Positions 53,993-62,406 of a DNA stretch of 64,000 bases are shown in pieces. The position numbers and the translations under genes are program-made. The DNA is taken from positions 558,001 through 622,000 of the forward strand of contig NZ_OY728607.1 in NCBI RefSeq assembly GCF_963422225.1, in the 5' to 3' direction. Under the pieces are notes generated by a model that had not been told where the DNA came from, did no database searches, and was given only the letters and a program-made list of their open reading frames with translations. This DNA comes from Candidatus Trichorickettsia mobilis. Lineage in GTDB: Bacteria > Pseudomonadota > Alphaproteobacteria > Rickettsiales > Rickettsiaceae. Numbering within the stretch: position 1 is the first letter of the stretch; the number at the start of each line of letters is the position of its first letter.

Positions 53993-54193
53993 GAGAGCAT
54001 TTATAAACTGTGTCAAGTTAAGGAATAAGGTCGATATGACTCGTTATTACGAGCTCCCCAGCGTCTGAGCTGAGACGCCTCCACGTCATTGCGAGACCAC
54101 GTTAGTGGTCTCGCAATGACGGCCGTGGTGCACAAGCAAGACTGTTCATGTCGTCTCTTTTTTCTCACTTGACGTAGTTTATTGAACACTCTC
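53993..54193. repeat. Nested palindrome (family E with B core) between atpG and atpD
   Basis: Outer arms 'ataaactgtgtcaagt' (left, about 54003) and 'acttgacgtagtttattgaacactctc' as the right end (to 54193). The core 54082-54126 is a tight hairpin, 'cacgtcattgcgagaccac' paired with 'gtggtctcgcaatgacg'. The element lies in the atpG-atpD gap of the ATP synthase operon. Confidence 0.75.
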
Positions 54194-54206
54194 AAGCAGA
54201 ATAATA

Positions 54207-55076
54207 TTATACCACCTCTGCCCCAGAAATAATTTCTATCAACTCCTTAGTAATAATTCTTTGTCTCGTTCGATTAAATTTTAATGTTAATTCATTCACA
54301 ATTTTATTAGCATTCTTGGTTGCTCCATCCATAGCTGTCATTCTAGCTCCTTCTTCACTTGCCTTACTATGAACCAATGCATAAGTTAGTTGTCCCATAA
54401 CATATAAATTAATAGCACTACTAATACATTTATCTCCTTCATACTCATGAGCTAATTTATCAACTGGTTGATAAGAGCCACTAACTATTGGAAATAACTG
54501 AGATTTGATAATCTTATAGGACATAGCATTTTGGAATTTATTAAAAAATAAATAACAATTACCAACAGCATTACTTCTTACAAAATTCATAATTTTTTGT
54601 TGCAACTGATATTGCATTAATTCAGCATTGTTTTTTGAAACATTAAGATAACTATCTATATACTTAGGATACCGGTTTTTTAAAGCCTCATACCCCTTCT
54701 TACCTACAATTATTAGTTTTATTTGTTGATTATGACGTTCTAAATTGATAATTTCCTGCTTTACCTGTTTAATTACCGTACTATTAAAAGCACCGCACAA
54801 ACCACGCTCAGAAGTAATTAAAACTAATAAATTTGGTTTTTCAGAATCTGTTGTATCAAAAAAGACTTTTTCTTCTTTTAATGATTCCAATAAATCCACA
54901 TTACTAGCTATGCTTTGCACCGTACCCACTATTAATTCCAAATAATGATCAGCATCAATAATATGAGCCCTCGCTCTCTTAAGCTTAGAAGCTGCAACCA
55001 GCTGCATTGCTTTAGTAATTTTCTGCGTCGATTTTATACTTTTTAAGCGGGTACGCAACTGCTTTAAACCTGACAT
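54207..55076 (-). CDS. atpG: ATP synthase F1 subunit gamma
   Basis: Central shaft, 289 residues. The N-terminal helix is SGLKQLRTRLKSIKSTQKITKAMQLVAASKLKRA; VLITSERGLCGAFN and the C-terminal SEEGARMTAMDGATKNANKIVNELTLKFNRTRQRIITKELIEIISGAEV are diagnostic. A family-A palindrome ends 1 base before the ATG, so the ribosome site lies within the element and no good Shine-Dalgarno is seen. Confidence 0.95.
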   Translation of the reverse strand: MSGLKQLRTRLKSIKSTQKITKAMQLVAASKLKRARAHIIDADHYLELIVGTVQSIASNVDLLESLKEEKVFFDTTDSEKPNLLVLITSERGLCGAFNSTVIKQVKQEIINLERHNQQIKLIIVGKKGYEALKNRYPKYIDSYLNVSKNNAELMQYQLQQKIMNFVRSNAVGNCYLFFNKFQNAMSYKIIKSQLFPIVSGSYQPVDKLAHEYEGDKCISSAINLYVMGQLTYALVHSKASEEGARMTAMDGATKNANKIVNELTLKFNRTRQRIITKELIEIISGAEVV

Positions 55077-55077
55077 A

Positions 55078-55204
55078 TATACTGCTCATACTTCAAGAAT
55101 TGTTTTTTGATTTTATCAGCGATTCGCATCCTCACGTATATATAACAGCTTGCGGGTGCTCACACCTCAAAATCAAATCCAATTCGCAGGTATTGAGCAG
55201 TATA
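55078..55204. repeat. Family A-related palindrome between atpA and atpG
   Basis: Left end 'tatactgctcatacttcaag', right end 'cgcaggtattgagcagtata', internal 'cctcacgtatata' and 'gcttgcgggtgctcac'. It abuts the atpG start codon and follows atpA by about 60 bases. Confidence 0.7.
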
Positions 55205-55266
55205 CCCCTATAAAACGATAAGTTTTCTAGGCTCCGCAATTCGTAGAAAGAAATGAGCATACAACC

Positions 55267-56811
55267 CTATTTTACTAAAAACTCATGAACAAATTTTTCT
55301 AACAGCAACTTTAATTGCTGCTCTGTACTCTCAGTAAGTTTTTGTTCATCTTTTATAGAGGTTAAAATATCAATAGACTTAAACCTTATTTCTTCAAGCA
55401 GTTTGTGTTCAAATTCTTTAACTTGAGCAACTGGAATCTGATCTAAATAACCTTTGACGCCAGCATATAAACTAATCACCTGCTCTTCTACCACTAACGG
55501 CGCATATTGTGGTTGCTTCAATATTTCCGTTAACCTGAGTCCACGCGCGATTAATGCTTGCGTCGATTCATCCAAATCTGATCCAAATTGTGCAAAAGCC
55601 GCCATTTCTCTGAATTGAGCTAAGTCAAGTTTGATTGATCCTGCCACCTGTTTCATAGCTTTTATTTGGGCAGCTGATCCTACTCTACTAACACTAATAC
55701 CAACATTGACCGCTGGCCGAATTCCTTTATAAAACAACTCACTTTCTAAAAATATTTGTCCATCGGTAATTGAAATAACATTTGTCGGTATATAAGCTGA
55801 AACATCGCCGGACTGAGTCTCAATTATTGGTAACGCCGTTAACGAGCCTGCACCACACTTATCCGACATTTTAGCCGCTCGCTCCAACAACCTTGAATGT
55901 AAATAAAATACATCACCTGGATAAGCCTCTCGCCCCGGCGGTCTACGCAGCAACAAAGAAATTTGCCGATATGCCACTGCATGCTTGGTTAAATCGTCGT
56001 AGACAATCAGCGCATGCATACCATTATCACGAAAATATTCCCCAATACTGCACGCTATATATGGTGCTAAAAACTGTAAGGGAGCAGGATCAGAAGCTGT
56101 AGCAGCCACTACTACCGTATAATGCATCGCTCCAGCTTTGGTTAGCTTATCAACTACTCTTGCTACTGTAGAACGTTTTTGACCTATAGCTACATAGATA
56201 CAATAAATTTTATTGTGCTCATCATCAGTTAAATGTCCATGCTTTTGATTAATAATAGTATCAATAGCAATGGCAGTCTTACCAGTCTGGCGATCTCCAA
56301 TAATTAATTCACGTTGCCCTCTACCGATTGGGATTAAAGCATCTATTGCCTTGATTCCCGTTTGCACCGGCTCATGTACACTCTGCCGTTGAATGATATT
56401 AGGAGCCTGCACTTCAACTCTATTATAAAATTCAGTAACAATTGCACCTAGACCATCAACAGGATTTGCCATACCATCTATAACCCTACCAAGTAGAGCT
56501 TTACCCACCGGCACCTGTAAAATTTCTTTGGTTCTAGTAACGCGATCCCCTTGTTTAACCAAACTATCATCGCCCATTATTACAACACCAACAGCATCAT
56601 TTTCAAGGTTTAAAGCTAGCCCCTTCACTCCAGAAGCAAACTCCACCATCTCACCAGCTTGTACATTTTCAATACCATAAACTCTGGCAACTCCATCACC
56701 AACTGCAATCACCTCTCCTATTTCCTGAATATCATTTAAACCAATACCAGCTATTTCTCGTTTTAAAATTTCAGAAAACTCGACAGCATTCAACTGCTTA
56801 TTGCTACTCAT
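55267..56811 (-). CDS. atpA: ATP synthase F1 subunit alpha
   Basis: Non-catalytic nucleotide-binding subunit, 514 residues: N-terminal beta barrel ([21 protein letters not shown]), Walker [59 protein letters not shown] and the [19 protein letters not shown] region. Second gene of the run; atpH precedes by 9 bases. Confidence 0.97.
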   Translation of the reverse strand: MSSNKQLNAVEFSEILKREIAGIGLNDIQEIGEVIAVGDGVARVYGIENVQAGEMVEFASGVKGLALNLENDAVGVVIMGDDSLVKQGDRVTRTKEILQVPVGKALLGRVIDGMANPVDGLGAIVTEFYNRVEVQAPNIIQRQSVHEPVQTGIKAIDALIPIGRGQRELIIGDRQTGKTAIAIDTIINQKHGHLTDDEHNKIYCIYVAIGQKRSTVARVVDKLTKAGAMHYTVVVAATASDPAPLQFLAPYIACSIGEYFRDNGMHALIVYDDLTKHAVAYRQISLLLRRPPGREAYPGDVFYLHSRLLERAAKMSDKCGAGSLTALPIIETQSGDVSAYIPTNVISITDGQIFLESELFYKGIRPAVNVGISVSRVGSAAQIKAMKQVAGSIKLDLAQFREMAAFAQFGSDLDESTQALIARGLRLTEILKQPQYAPLVVEEQVISLYAGVKGYLDQIPVAQVKEFEHKLLEEIRFKSIDILTSIKDEQKLTESTEQQLKLLLEKFVHEFLVK

Positions 56812-56820
56812 ATTTATTAA

Positions 56821-57366
56821 CTACCTAATTATATTTGTAATTTTTTCTATTCTATTCAAAGCACCGGCAATTGAACAATCTAACAAATAATGATCATATT
56901 CTATAACCAAACCACCAACAATCTCTGGATCGAAATAAAATTTTATTTCTAATTGTGACTGTAACAATGACTCCAGATAATTCTTAACTTGATCTTGAAT
57001 ATTTAACTGTAAAACACCAGAAGAAGTAACTGCTGCAAGTTTAATATTTTTGCTGTCATTTAATAATTTATAATAAAAAAGTACAATATCAGAAAAGAGA
57101 TTAAAGCGTGCATTATTAACTACTATAGCTAAAAACCTTTTGACCATAGAATCTGCAAGCAAATATTGGGTAATAATATTAACCAATCGTAATTTTTGCG
57201 TCTTGCTTACAACAGGAGTGCATAATAATAATTTACACTCCATATTTGCTATTAAAATTTTTTCAATTGCTTGCAGTTCAATCATAATTTTATCTTGTGC
57301 TCCGACGGTGACAGCACTACTAAATAAACTTACAGCATAATTTTTTACTAGCCTAGTATTGTCCAT
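56821..57366 (-). CDS. atpH: ATP synthase F1 subunit delta
   Basis: Peripheral stalk subunit (OSCP-like), 181 residues. The N-terminal six-helix domain starts LVKNYAVSLFSSAV; the C-terminal part has the family motif VTSSGVLQLNIQDQVKNYLESLLQSQLEIKFYFDPEIVGGLVIEYDHYLLDCSIAGALNRIEKI. First gene of the F1 block; the Fo genes (a, b, c) are not in the window, as in other Rickettsiales, where they lie elsewhere. Confidence 0.9.
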   Translation of the reverse strand: MDNTRLVKNYAVSLFSSAVTVGAQDKIMIELQAIEKILIANMECKLLLCTPVVSKTQKLRLVNIITQYLLADSMVKRFLAIVVNNARFNLFSDIVLFYYKLLNDSKNIKLAAVTSSGVLQLNIQDQVKNYLESLLQSQLEIKFYFDPEIVGGLVIEYDHYLLDCSIAGALNRIEKITNIIR

Positions 57367-57607
57367 AACGTTATGAATTGAATAATGCTCTTAAATTAAA
57401 TATGACTCTGTGTATAACTTAAAGATATACACAAGTCAAAGTTTGTCCTGAAATGCAAGACTAGCTATATCTTAAACTCAATTAAGCATATTTTTGCAAG
57501 CAAATAATGCATATGATGTTATGATTTTAAATTCATAATAAAAATTTGTTGATTCTAATCATTAATTCCAGTAAGATGCGCCATCACAATCAACTATAAG
57601 GATTATT

Positions 57608-58798
57608 ATATTCACAAATTATAAAAAAGTTCTTTTTAGCTTACCTATCAAATTAACTATTGTTATTTTAAGTTGTCTTATCTTTGGCAATTTTATTCCA
57701 GAAACATTAAAAGCTCTTTTTCTCTCAGTAAGCTTATCTATAAAAAGCATATTACTATTCATACTTCCTATTATTATATTTTCTTTTGCATTTTATAGTT
57801 TTGCTCAGTTAAAGAATGGCTTGATGATGTTCACCATCTTACTATTAAGTATGATGTGTATCTCAAATTTAGTCGCTGTACTATGCTCCTATTATGTAGG
57901 AATGCTATCACAAGATATAATCGCAACAGTAATAAATGACGATGTAGTATCAGAAATAACCCTAGAGCCGCTGTTTGAACTAACTTTACCTAAATTATGT
58001 GATAATGCTGCAGGGCTTTTATTTGGAATATTACTAGGTATTTATACTAGCACTAAGAAAAACAATAGCTTACGACAAACGGCTAAAAAATTTGCTGATG
58101 CAGCCAACAAATTCTTACACCATATTTTTATTCCGGTTTTACCATTATTCATTTTAGGATTTATACTAAAACTTCAACATACCGGAGCTTTAAATATTTT
58201 ATTTAAAAACTTTTTACCATTATTATTAGTATTAGTAATGTTGCACTGTTTGTATATCGGCACTGCCTATTTAATAACGATGAATTTTAATATGACCCGT
58301 ATGATAGCAGCGATCCGTAATCTAGTACCAGCCGCTATTGTTGGGTTTAGCACAATGTCTAGTGCCGCAGCATTACCAGTTCTTACTGCAGGAGCTGTTA
58401 AAAACGTTAAAGATCAAGAATTAGCACAAACGATTATACCATCAATAATTAACACCCATATGCTGGGTGATGCATTAGGTATACCACTGATGGCACTGTC
58501 ATTATATATGGTAGAATACCATAACCTACCAGAGTTTTCCGCCTATTTTGCTTTTGCTATTAGCTACGTGCTTGCAAAATTTGCTGCTGCTGGAGTGCCA
58601 GGAGGTACTATCATAGTAATGATCCCTGTCCTTGAATCTAATTTACAATTTACTCCAGAAATGAGCGGTATTATTTTAATGATGTATATATTGTTTGACC
58701 CATTTTGCACAACTGCCAACATATTTGGCAATGGCCTATTTCCAATAATATTTGAAAAAATATGGTGCCGTTTAAGGAAAAAAAATAAAAGCACCTAG
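57608..58798 (+). CDS. Dicarboxylate/amino acid:cation symporter (DAACS)
   Basis: Membrane carrier of the GltP/DctA family. Motifs are MIAAIRNLVPAAIVGFSTMSSAAALPV (HP1 with the serine-rich tip), NTHMLGDALGIPLMALSLYM (NMDGT-like region) and AKFAAAGVPGGTIIVMIPVLES (HP2). The first conventional start is TTG at 57821, giving 325 residues. The frame is open upstream to about 57580 and codes a further helix pair (FSLPIKLTIVILSCLIFGNF, SIKSILLFILPIIIFSF), which brings it to family length. The only candidate start with an AAGGA site is ATA at 57608, so the true start is uncertain. Confidence 0.7.
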   Translation: MFTNYKKVLFSLPIKLTIVILSCLIFGNFIPETLKALFLSVSLSIKSILLFILPIIIFSFAFYSFAQLKNGLMMFTILLLSMMCISNLVAVLCSYYVGMLSQDIIATVINDDVVSEITLEPLFELTLPKLCDNAAGLLFGILLGIYTSTKKNNSLRQTAKKFADAANKFLHHIFIPVLPLFILGFILKLQHTGALNILFKNFLPLLLVLVMLHCLYIGTAYLITMNFNMTRMIAAIRNLVPAAIVGFSTMSSAAALPVLTAGAVKNVKDQELAQTIIPSIINTHMLGDALGIPLMALSLYMVEYHNLPEFSAYFAFAISYVLAKFAAAGVPGGTIIVMIPVLESNLQFTPEMSGIILMMYILFDPFCTTANIFGNGLFPIIFEKIWCRLRKKNKST

Positions 58799-58884
58799 AT
58801 CTAATGTAGACATACCCATAAAGCAATGCTATTTCTAAAATAGTAATCTAGAGTTGAATTTAAAGAGCTAAAATAATAATTAAT

Positions 58885-59721
58885 ATGCTTAGTGCTAACG
58901 ATAAAAAAATTCAAAATTTAACTACAGCCGTACATGAAGTTTTAAATAATAAGCAATTTGCAGCAGAAAATGAATATTTAATGACTAAGTTTAATATAAG
59001 CACCGAGGAAATAGTAGATGCTTATATAGAGTATGATTTAGATATTTTTTCTTACTCCAACGAAATTTATGGAGCAACTACAAACAGACTAGTGCTACAT
59101 TTGCATAATCAGCTAAAAAATAGTTGGCATATAGATCGTCAAAACATTGTTGAAAGATTTATTCAAGAGCTAAATTGTCAACATATGGCAGATATTGGCT
59201 TTGGTGTACCGCAACAATACCTTAAAAATTTCCTGACCAAAGAGCAAAAAGATCAATTTGACTTAACAAAAACCATAACATTAATTGATTTTGAAAAATC
59301 AGCTTTGGAATTTGCAGCTACTCTCTTGCACTTATGGAATCCAACTTGGAGCCAATACATTAGTTTGCAACAACAAGACATGACAATATTATGCGAGCGT
59401 AAGCAAATACTTGCAGAATATGATTTATTAATTTTTCAAGATTCAATAGAGCATGTACCAGATCCTAGTACATGTTTAAAAAGCTTTGTAAGTAACTCAA
59501 AAAATTCTGCCAAATTCTTATTATCATTACCAATAGGATCATTAATACCCTCACATCACATTGAGTGGAAAGATATACCAGAGAGCAAAAACTGGTTAGC
59601 AGAATGTGGTTTGGCGGTAACAGATTATAGCTGCACTTCAGTCAATCCAGCTGTTGATTTATTTGCTGAACAATTAAACTATAACTTAACAAATTATATT
59701 GTAGTATGTCAAAAATTATAG
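58885..59721 (+). CDS. Putative SAM-dependent methyltransferase
   Basis: A 278-residue protein. After a helical N-terminal part, CQHMADIGFGVPQQYLKNFL resembles methyltransferase motif I, TLIDFEKSALEFAATLL motif II, YDLLIFQDSIEHVPDPSTCLKSF motif IV/V (E-H-V-x-D-P is typical of class I methyltransferases) and AKFLLSLPIG motif VI. The substrate is unknown; the GxGxG of motif I is reduced to GFG. It stands 86 bases after the carrier gene and just before a composite palindrome. Confidence 0.65.
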   Translation: MLSANDKKIQNLTTAVHEVLNNKQFAAENEYLMTKFNISTEEIVDAYIEYDLDIFSYSNEIYGATTNRLVLHLHNQLKNSWHIDRQNIVERFIQELNCQHMADIGFGVPQQYLKNFLTKEQKDQFDLTKTITLIDFEKSALEFAATLLHLWNPTWSQYISLQQQDMTILCERKQILAEYDLLIFQDSIEHVPDPSTCLKSFVSNSKNSAKFLLSLPIGSLIPSHHIEWKDIPESKNWLAECGLAVTDYSCTSVNPAVDLFAEQLNYNLTNYIVVCQKL

Positions 59722-59731
59722 AAATTTCATA

Positions 59732-59910
59732 AGTGTTCACGGTTTTTAAAAAAAGTCGTCTGAGCTGAGGCTTTTAGCCGAAGCAATTCAGAAGATCTAG
59801 TGCAAAGAACTGGATTGCTTCAGAGCTAAAGCTCTTCGCAATGACGTTGGTCGTCAGCTTTGTAAGCCGTATATTGACATTCAATTTTAAAAACCGTGAA
59901 CAACGCTCAC
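59732..59910. repeat. Composite palindrome: family B nested in family C (second copy)
   Basis: Ends 'aagtgttcacggtttttaaa' and 'ttttaaaaaccgtgaacaacgctca'. The inner family-B part (about 59755-59846) is inverted relative to the copy at 41218-41393, and both carry 'ttgtaag[ct]cgtatattgac' between B and the right end. It starts 10 bases after the methyltransferase stop. Confidence 0.8.
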
Positions 59911-60094
59911 GACTATTTTAAAATCCGCGAACAATGCTAACCATAAATGTGATATTAGACCCCCTTTATCACAAATCTAGCTTTTCTTTGCAGAGTTGAA
60001 TTTTAGGCTCTTACGTGCACAAGAAACCTAAAATAAGTAGCTTTAAACCTATACAGAAGGAAAACAACATTTAAGATAAATTTTAGAATATATT
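59911..60094. other. Gap between composite palindrome and fliS end
   Basis: About 180 bases. 'attagaccccctttatcacaaa' near 59953 resembles one end of the IS5-like MITE family but no second end is seen. No gene. Confidence 0.4.
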
Positions 60095-60472
60095 TTATAT
60101 GATTCCTTCTGCCTCTGCTGCTACAACTATAGCATCTCTAACCCCGCGCACTGCATCAATTAGTTTTTGAGTATCTTCAATTATATCTTCTTCTATATTT
60201 AATTTTTCCATTTCCATGGAAGCTGAAAACAAAAATCGATCAAAATATCTCATAGTTTCGTTGCCATCTTCCACGTCAATCCCTGCACGTACTATATCAA
60301 AAATATCTGCAGCTTTTCTCAAACTTTTATATTTTTCTTCAATATCATTTTCTTGAGCCGACTTCTTTGCTTGATATAATTTTTTTATTACTTCATCAAA
60401 AATTAAAACAACCTGCTGAGTCTTATTAACATATTTTATGGCAACAGATTTATACTGAGCATATGGATCCAT
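60095..60472 (-). CDS. fliS: Flagellar export chaperone FliS
   Basis: Cytosolic chaperone that holds flagellin and delays its polymerisation. The 125 residues are four helices: YAQYKSVAIKYVNKTQQVVLIFDEVIKKLYQAKK, EEKYKSLRKAADIFDIVRAGIDVEDGNETMRYFDRFLF and a C-terminal coil, fitting FliS. It follows fliD by 23 bases. No flagellin gene is in the window. Confidence 0.85.
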   Translation of the reverse strand: MDPYAQYKSVAIKYVNKTQQVVLIFDEVIKKLYQAKKSAQENDIEEKYKSLRKAADIFDIVRAGIDVEDGNETMRYFDRFLFSASMEMEKLNIEEDIIEDTQKLIDAVRGVRDAIVVAAEAEGII

Positions 60473-60495
60473 AAATATTTTCCTTCATTTAATTT

Positions 60496-62259
60496 TTATC
60501 TATTATCTAGCAATCCTTCAAGAAAATCATTAAATAACTCTGCTTGAATTTCTATCATCCTTAATTGAAACACATCTGCTGCTATTTTTTTCTGTTGCTC
60601 ATCTAAAGCAGCTTCAGTTTTTTCTTTTTCTGTACTATACTTTGTGAGAGCTTCATTCGCCCTTGCTAACGCCTTATCGACAAGTCCTGTTGACGTAGTA
60701 TTTACCAATCCATTCAAACCTATAGATAATCTATCACAAACACCTTGTACTATATTCACCGTATATTCTTCTGTTGCATTCATTGCAACATTGCCTGGAT
60801 TCTGAAAAAATAAACTTACTCCTGCTAGATCTGTTCCTTCAAAAGTAATAAAACCGTTATCATAACCTGCAACATTAAATAGCACTCCACCATCTAATGA
60901 AAACCGAACTTCAGTAACAGCCCCACCTCCATCAACATCAACTTGAATTTGGATATCATGACCCACAAGATTAACCGGTAGCACTCTGCTACTATCCATA
61001 TATAAAAGAGTTGAACCAGCATTTACTGTTGGAGTAATGACTGTATTATTTCTAAATAATTTATCCACCGCATCTAAATTATTTGTTATTGCATCAAAAA
61101 AACGCTCCTGATCTTTTATAGTTAATTGGGGTATTTCAGGAGTATCTCCATCAGCCGGAAGCATCCGCAACCCTAAACCAATACTACCAAGACCAGTTAT
61201 ACCTACAAGCCCAGGAACAATACTAAGCATATTTTTTACAATATTATCCGTAATTTGCATTTCTCTGTTATTTGCTTTGCCTAAAACAGCATCTTTAGCA
61301 TAATCGTTTCCTTTCCAGTTTTGTTGAATGGCTGAGAATTTTATATAATCGTTATAAGCATTAAGTAGTCCTCCAATTTGTTCTGCTGCTTGCTTAACAT
61401 CATCGATAACTCTTATTGTTTGTTTCTGACCCAGGTTATTAATTTTCCTTAGATCTAAATCAACTCCAGCTAAAACTCCTGTTAATTTATTGGAAGCACT
61501 AGTGATTACTACTCCATCTACCTCAGCACTAGCATTTGCGCCAGGTGTAGGAACAACTACTCCAATTGCTCCAGCTGCTCCACCATTTCCAAATTCAGCA
61601 CCAAACTCGTCACCACCACCATTTACAGCAATCGTTCTAAGTCCAGTTACAGTACTTCTAAGAACTAAAGCTTGCTGATTAGTACCTACCTGTGTTACTA
61701 ATTCTGCTTTTATATCCTCAGCATTTAACTGAGCATTTAACTTATTGCAAACAATTTGCAAAGTATCATTTTGTAGAACATTAACAATAATAGCTGGCAC
61801 AACAGCGACTCCATTAGTAATATCTATCTGTATTGCTCTATCTTGGGTCATTGCATTATATCCCACTGCGAACAAGCCAGTCCTTACACTGGCAGCAGTA
61901 GCAAGTGCAGTAACTGTTACCTCTATGTCTCCTTTAGCTGCTTTTTTAGAATCAATAGTGGCAGTCACATAATCTCCAGCATTACCTACATCATTAGTAA
62001 TTGCGTCAACGGTTTTTTGAGAAAATGCTTCACTCGTAGAATTTAATATACCTGCCTTAAACTTAGTGGATGCAATCTGCAAAGCACTTATTGATTGCTG
62101 TAGCTTATAAATAGCTTCAACTTCTTTATCACCAAACTCAATCTTATCATCTATTTTCTTAACTTCGTCTTGAAAAGGTTTTAGCCTTCTTTCCTTCATA
62201 GCGTCTATATCAAACATAGAGCTAAAATTTATTGGTCCGCTATTTGCTACTTTTGGCAT
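60496..62259 (-). CDS. fliD: Flagellar hook-associated protein 2 (filament cap)
   Basis: Caps the growing filament and directs flagellin insertion. The 587 residues have an N-terminal FliD_N domain (SGPINFSSMFDIDAMKERRLKPFQDEVKKIDDKI ... LQQSISALQIASTKF), a variable middle rich in Gly/Ala/Thr/Asn beta segments, and the C-terminal domain with GLLNAYNDYIKFSA, LGLRMLPADGDTPEIPQLTI and a final coiled coil (TEAALDEQQKKIAADVFQLRMIEIQAELFNDFLEGLLD). Followed by fliS in the same direction. The C-terminal coil is unusually well conserved for the family. Confidence 0.85.
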   Translation of the reverse strand: MPKVANSGPINFSSMFDIDAMKERRLKPFQDEVKKIDDKIEFGDKEVEAIYKLQQSISALQIASTKFKAGILNSTSEAFSQKTVDAITNDVGNAGDYVTATIDSKKAAKGDIEVTVTALATAASVRTGLFAVGYNAMTQDRAIQIDITNGVAVVPAIIVNVLQNDTLQIVCNKLNAQLNAEDIKAELVTQVGTNQQALVLRSTVTGLRTIAVNGGGDEFGAEFGNGGAAGAIGVVVPTPGANASAEVDGVVITSASNKLTGVLAGVDLDLRKINNLGQKQTIRVIDDVKQAAEQIGGLLNAYNDYIKFSAIQQNWKGNDYAKDAVLGKANNREMQITDNIVKNMLSIVPGLVGITGLGSIGLGLRMLPADGDTPEIPQLTIKDQERFFDAITNNLDAVDKLFRNNTVITPTVNAGSTLLYMDSSRVLPVNLVGHDIQIQVDVDGGGAVTEVRFSLDGGVLFNVAGYDNGFITFEGTDLAGVSLFFQNPGNVAMNATEEYTVNIVQGVCDRLSIGLNGLVNTTSTGLVDKALARANEALTKYSTEKEKTEAALDEQQKKIAADVFQLRMIEIQAELFNDFLEGLLDNR

Positions 62260-62406
62260 TTTAATGTACTCCTAACTTTATAAATTATATTGTAATTATA
62301 ATAACAAATTAATGTATTAAATTTCAAATGAAATTAGCATAATTGTCTATATTTAATCTAAATACAGCAATAATCATGCCAAAAATTTTAAAACAAGATA
62401 AATTAG
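62260..62406. other. Gap between ileS and fliD
   Basis: AT-rich, 147 bases. Must hold the fliD-fliS promoter; no clear -35/-10 pair or flagellar-type promoter was identified. Confidence 0.35.
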
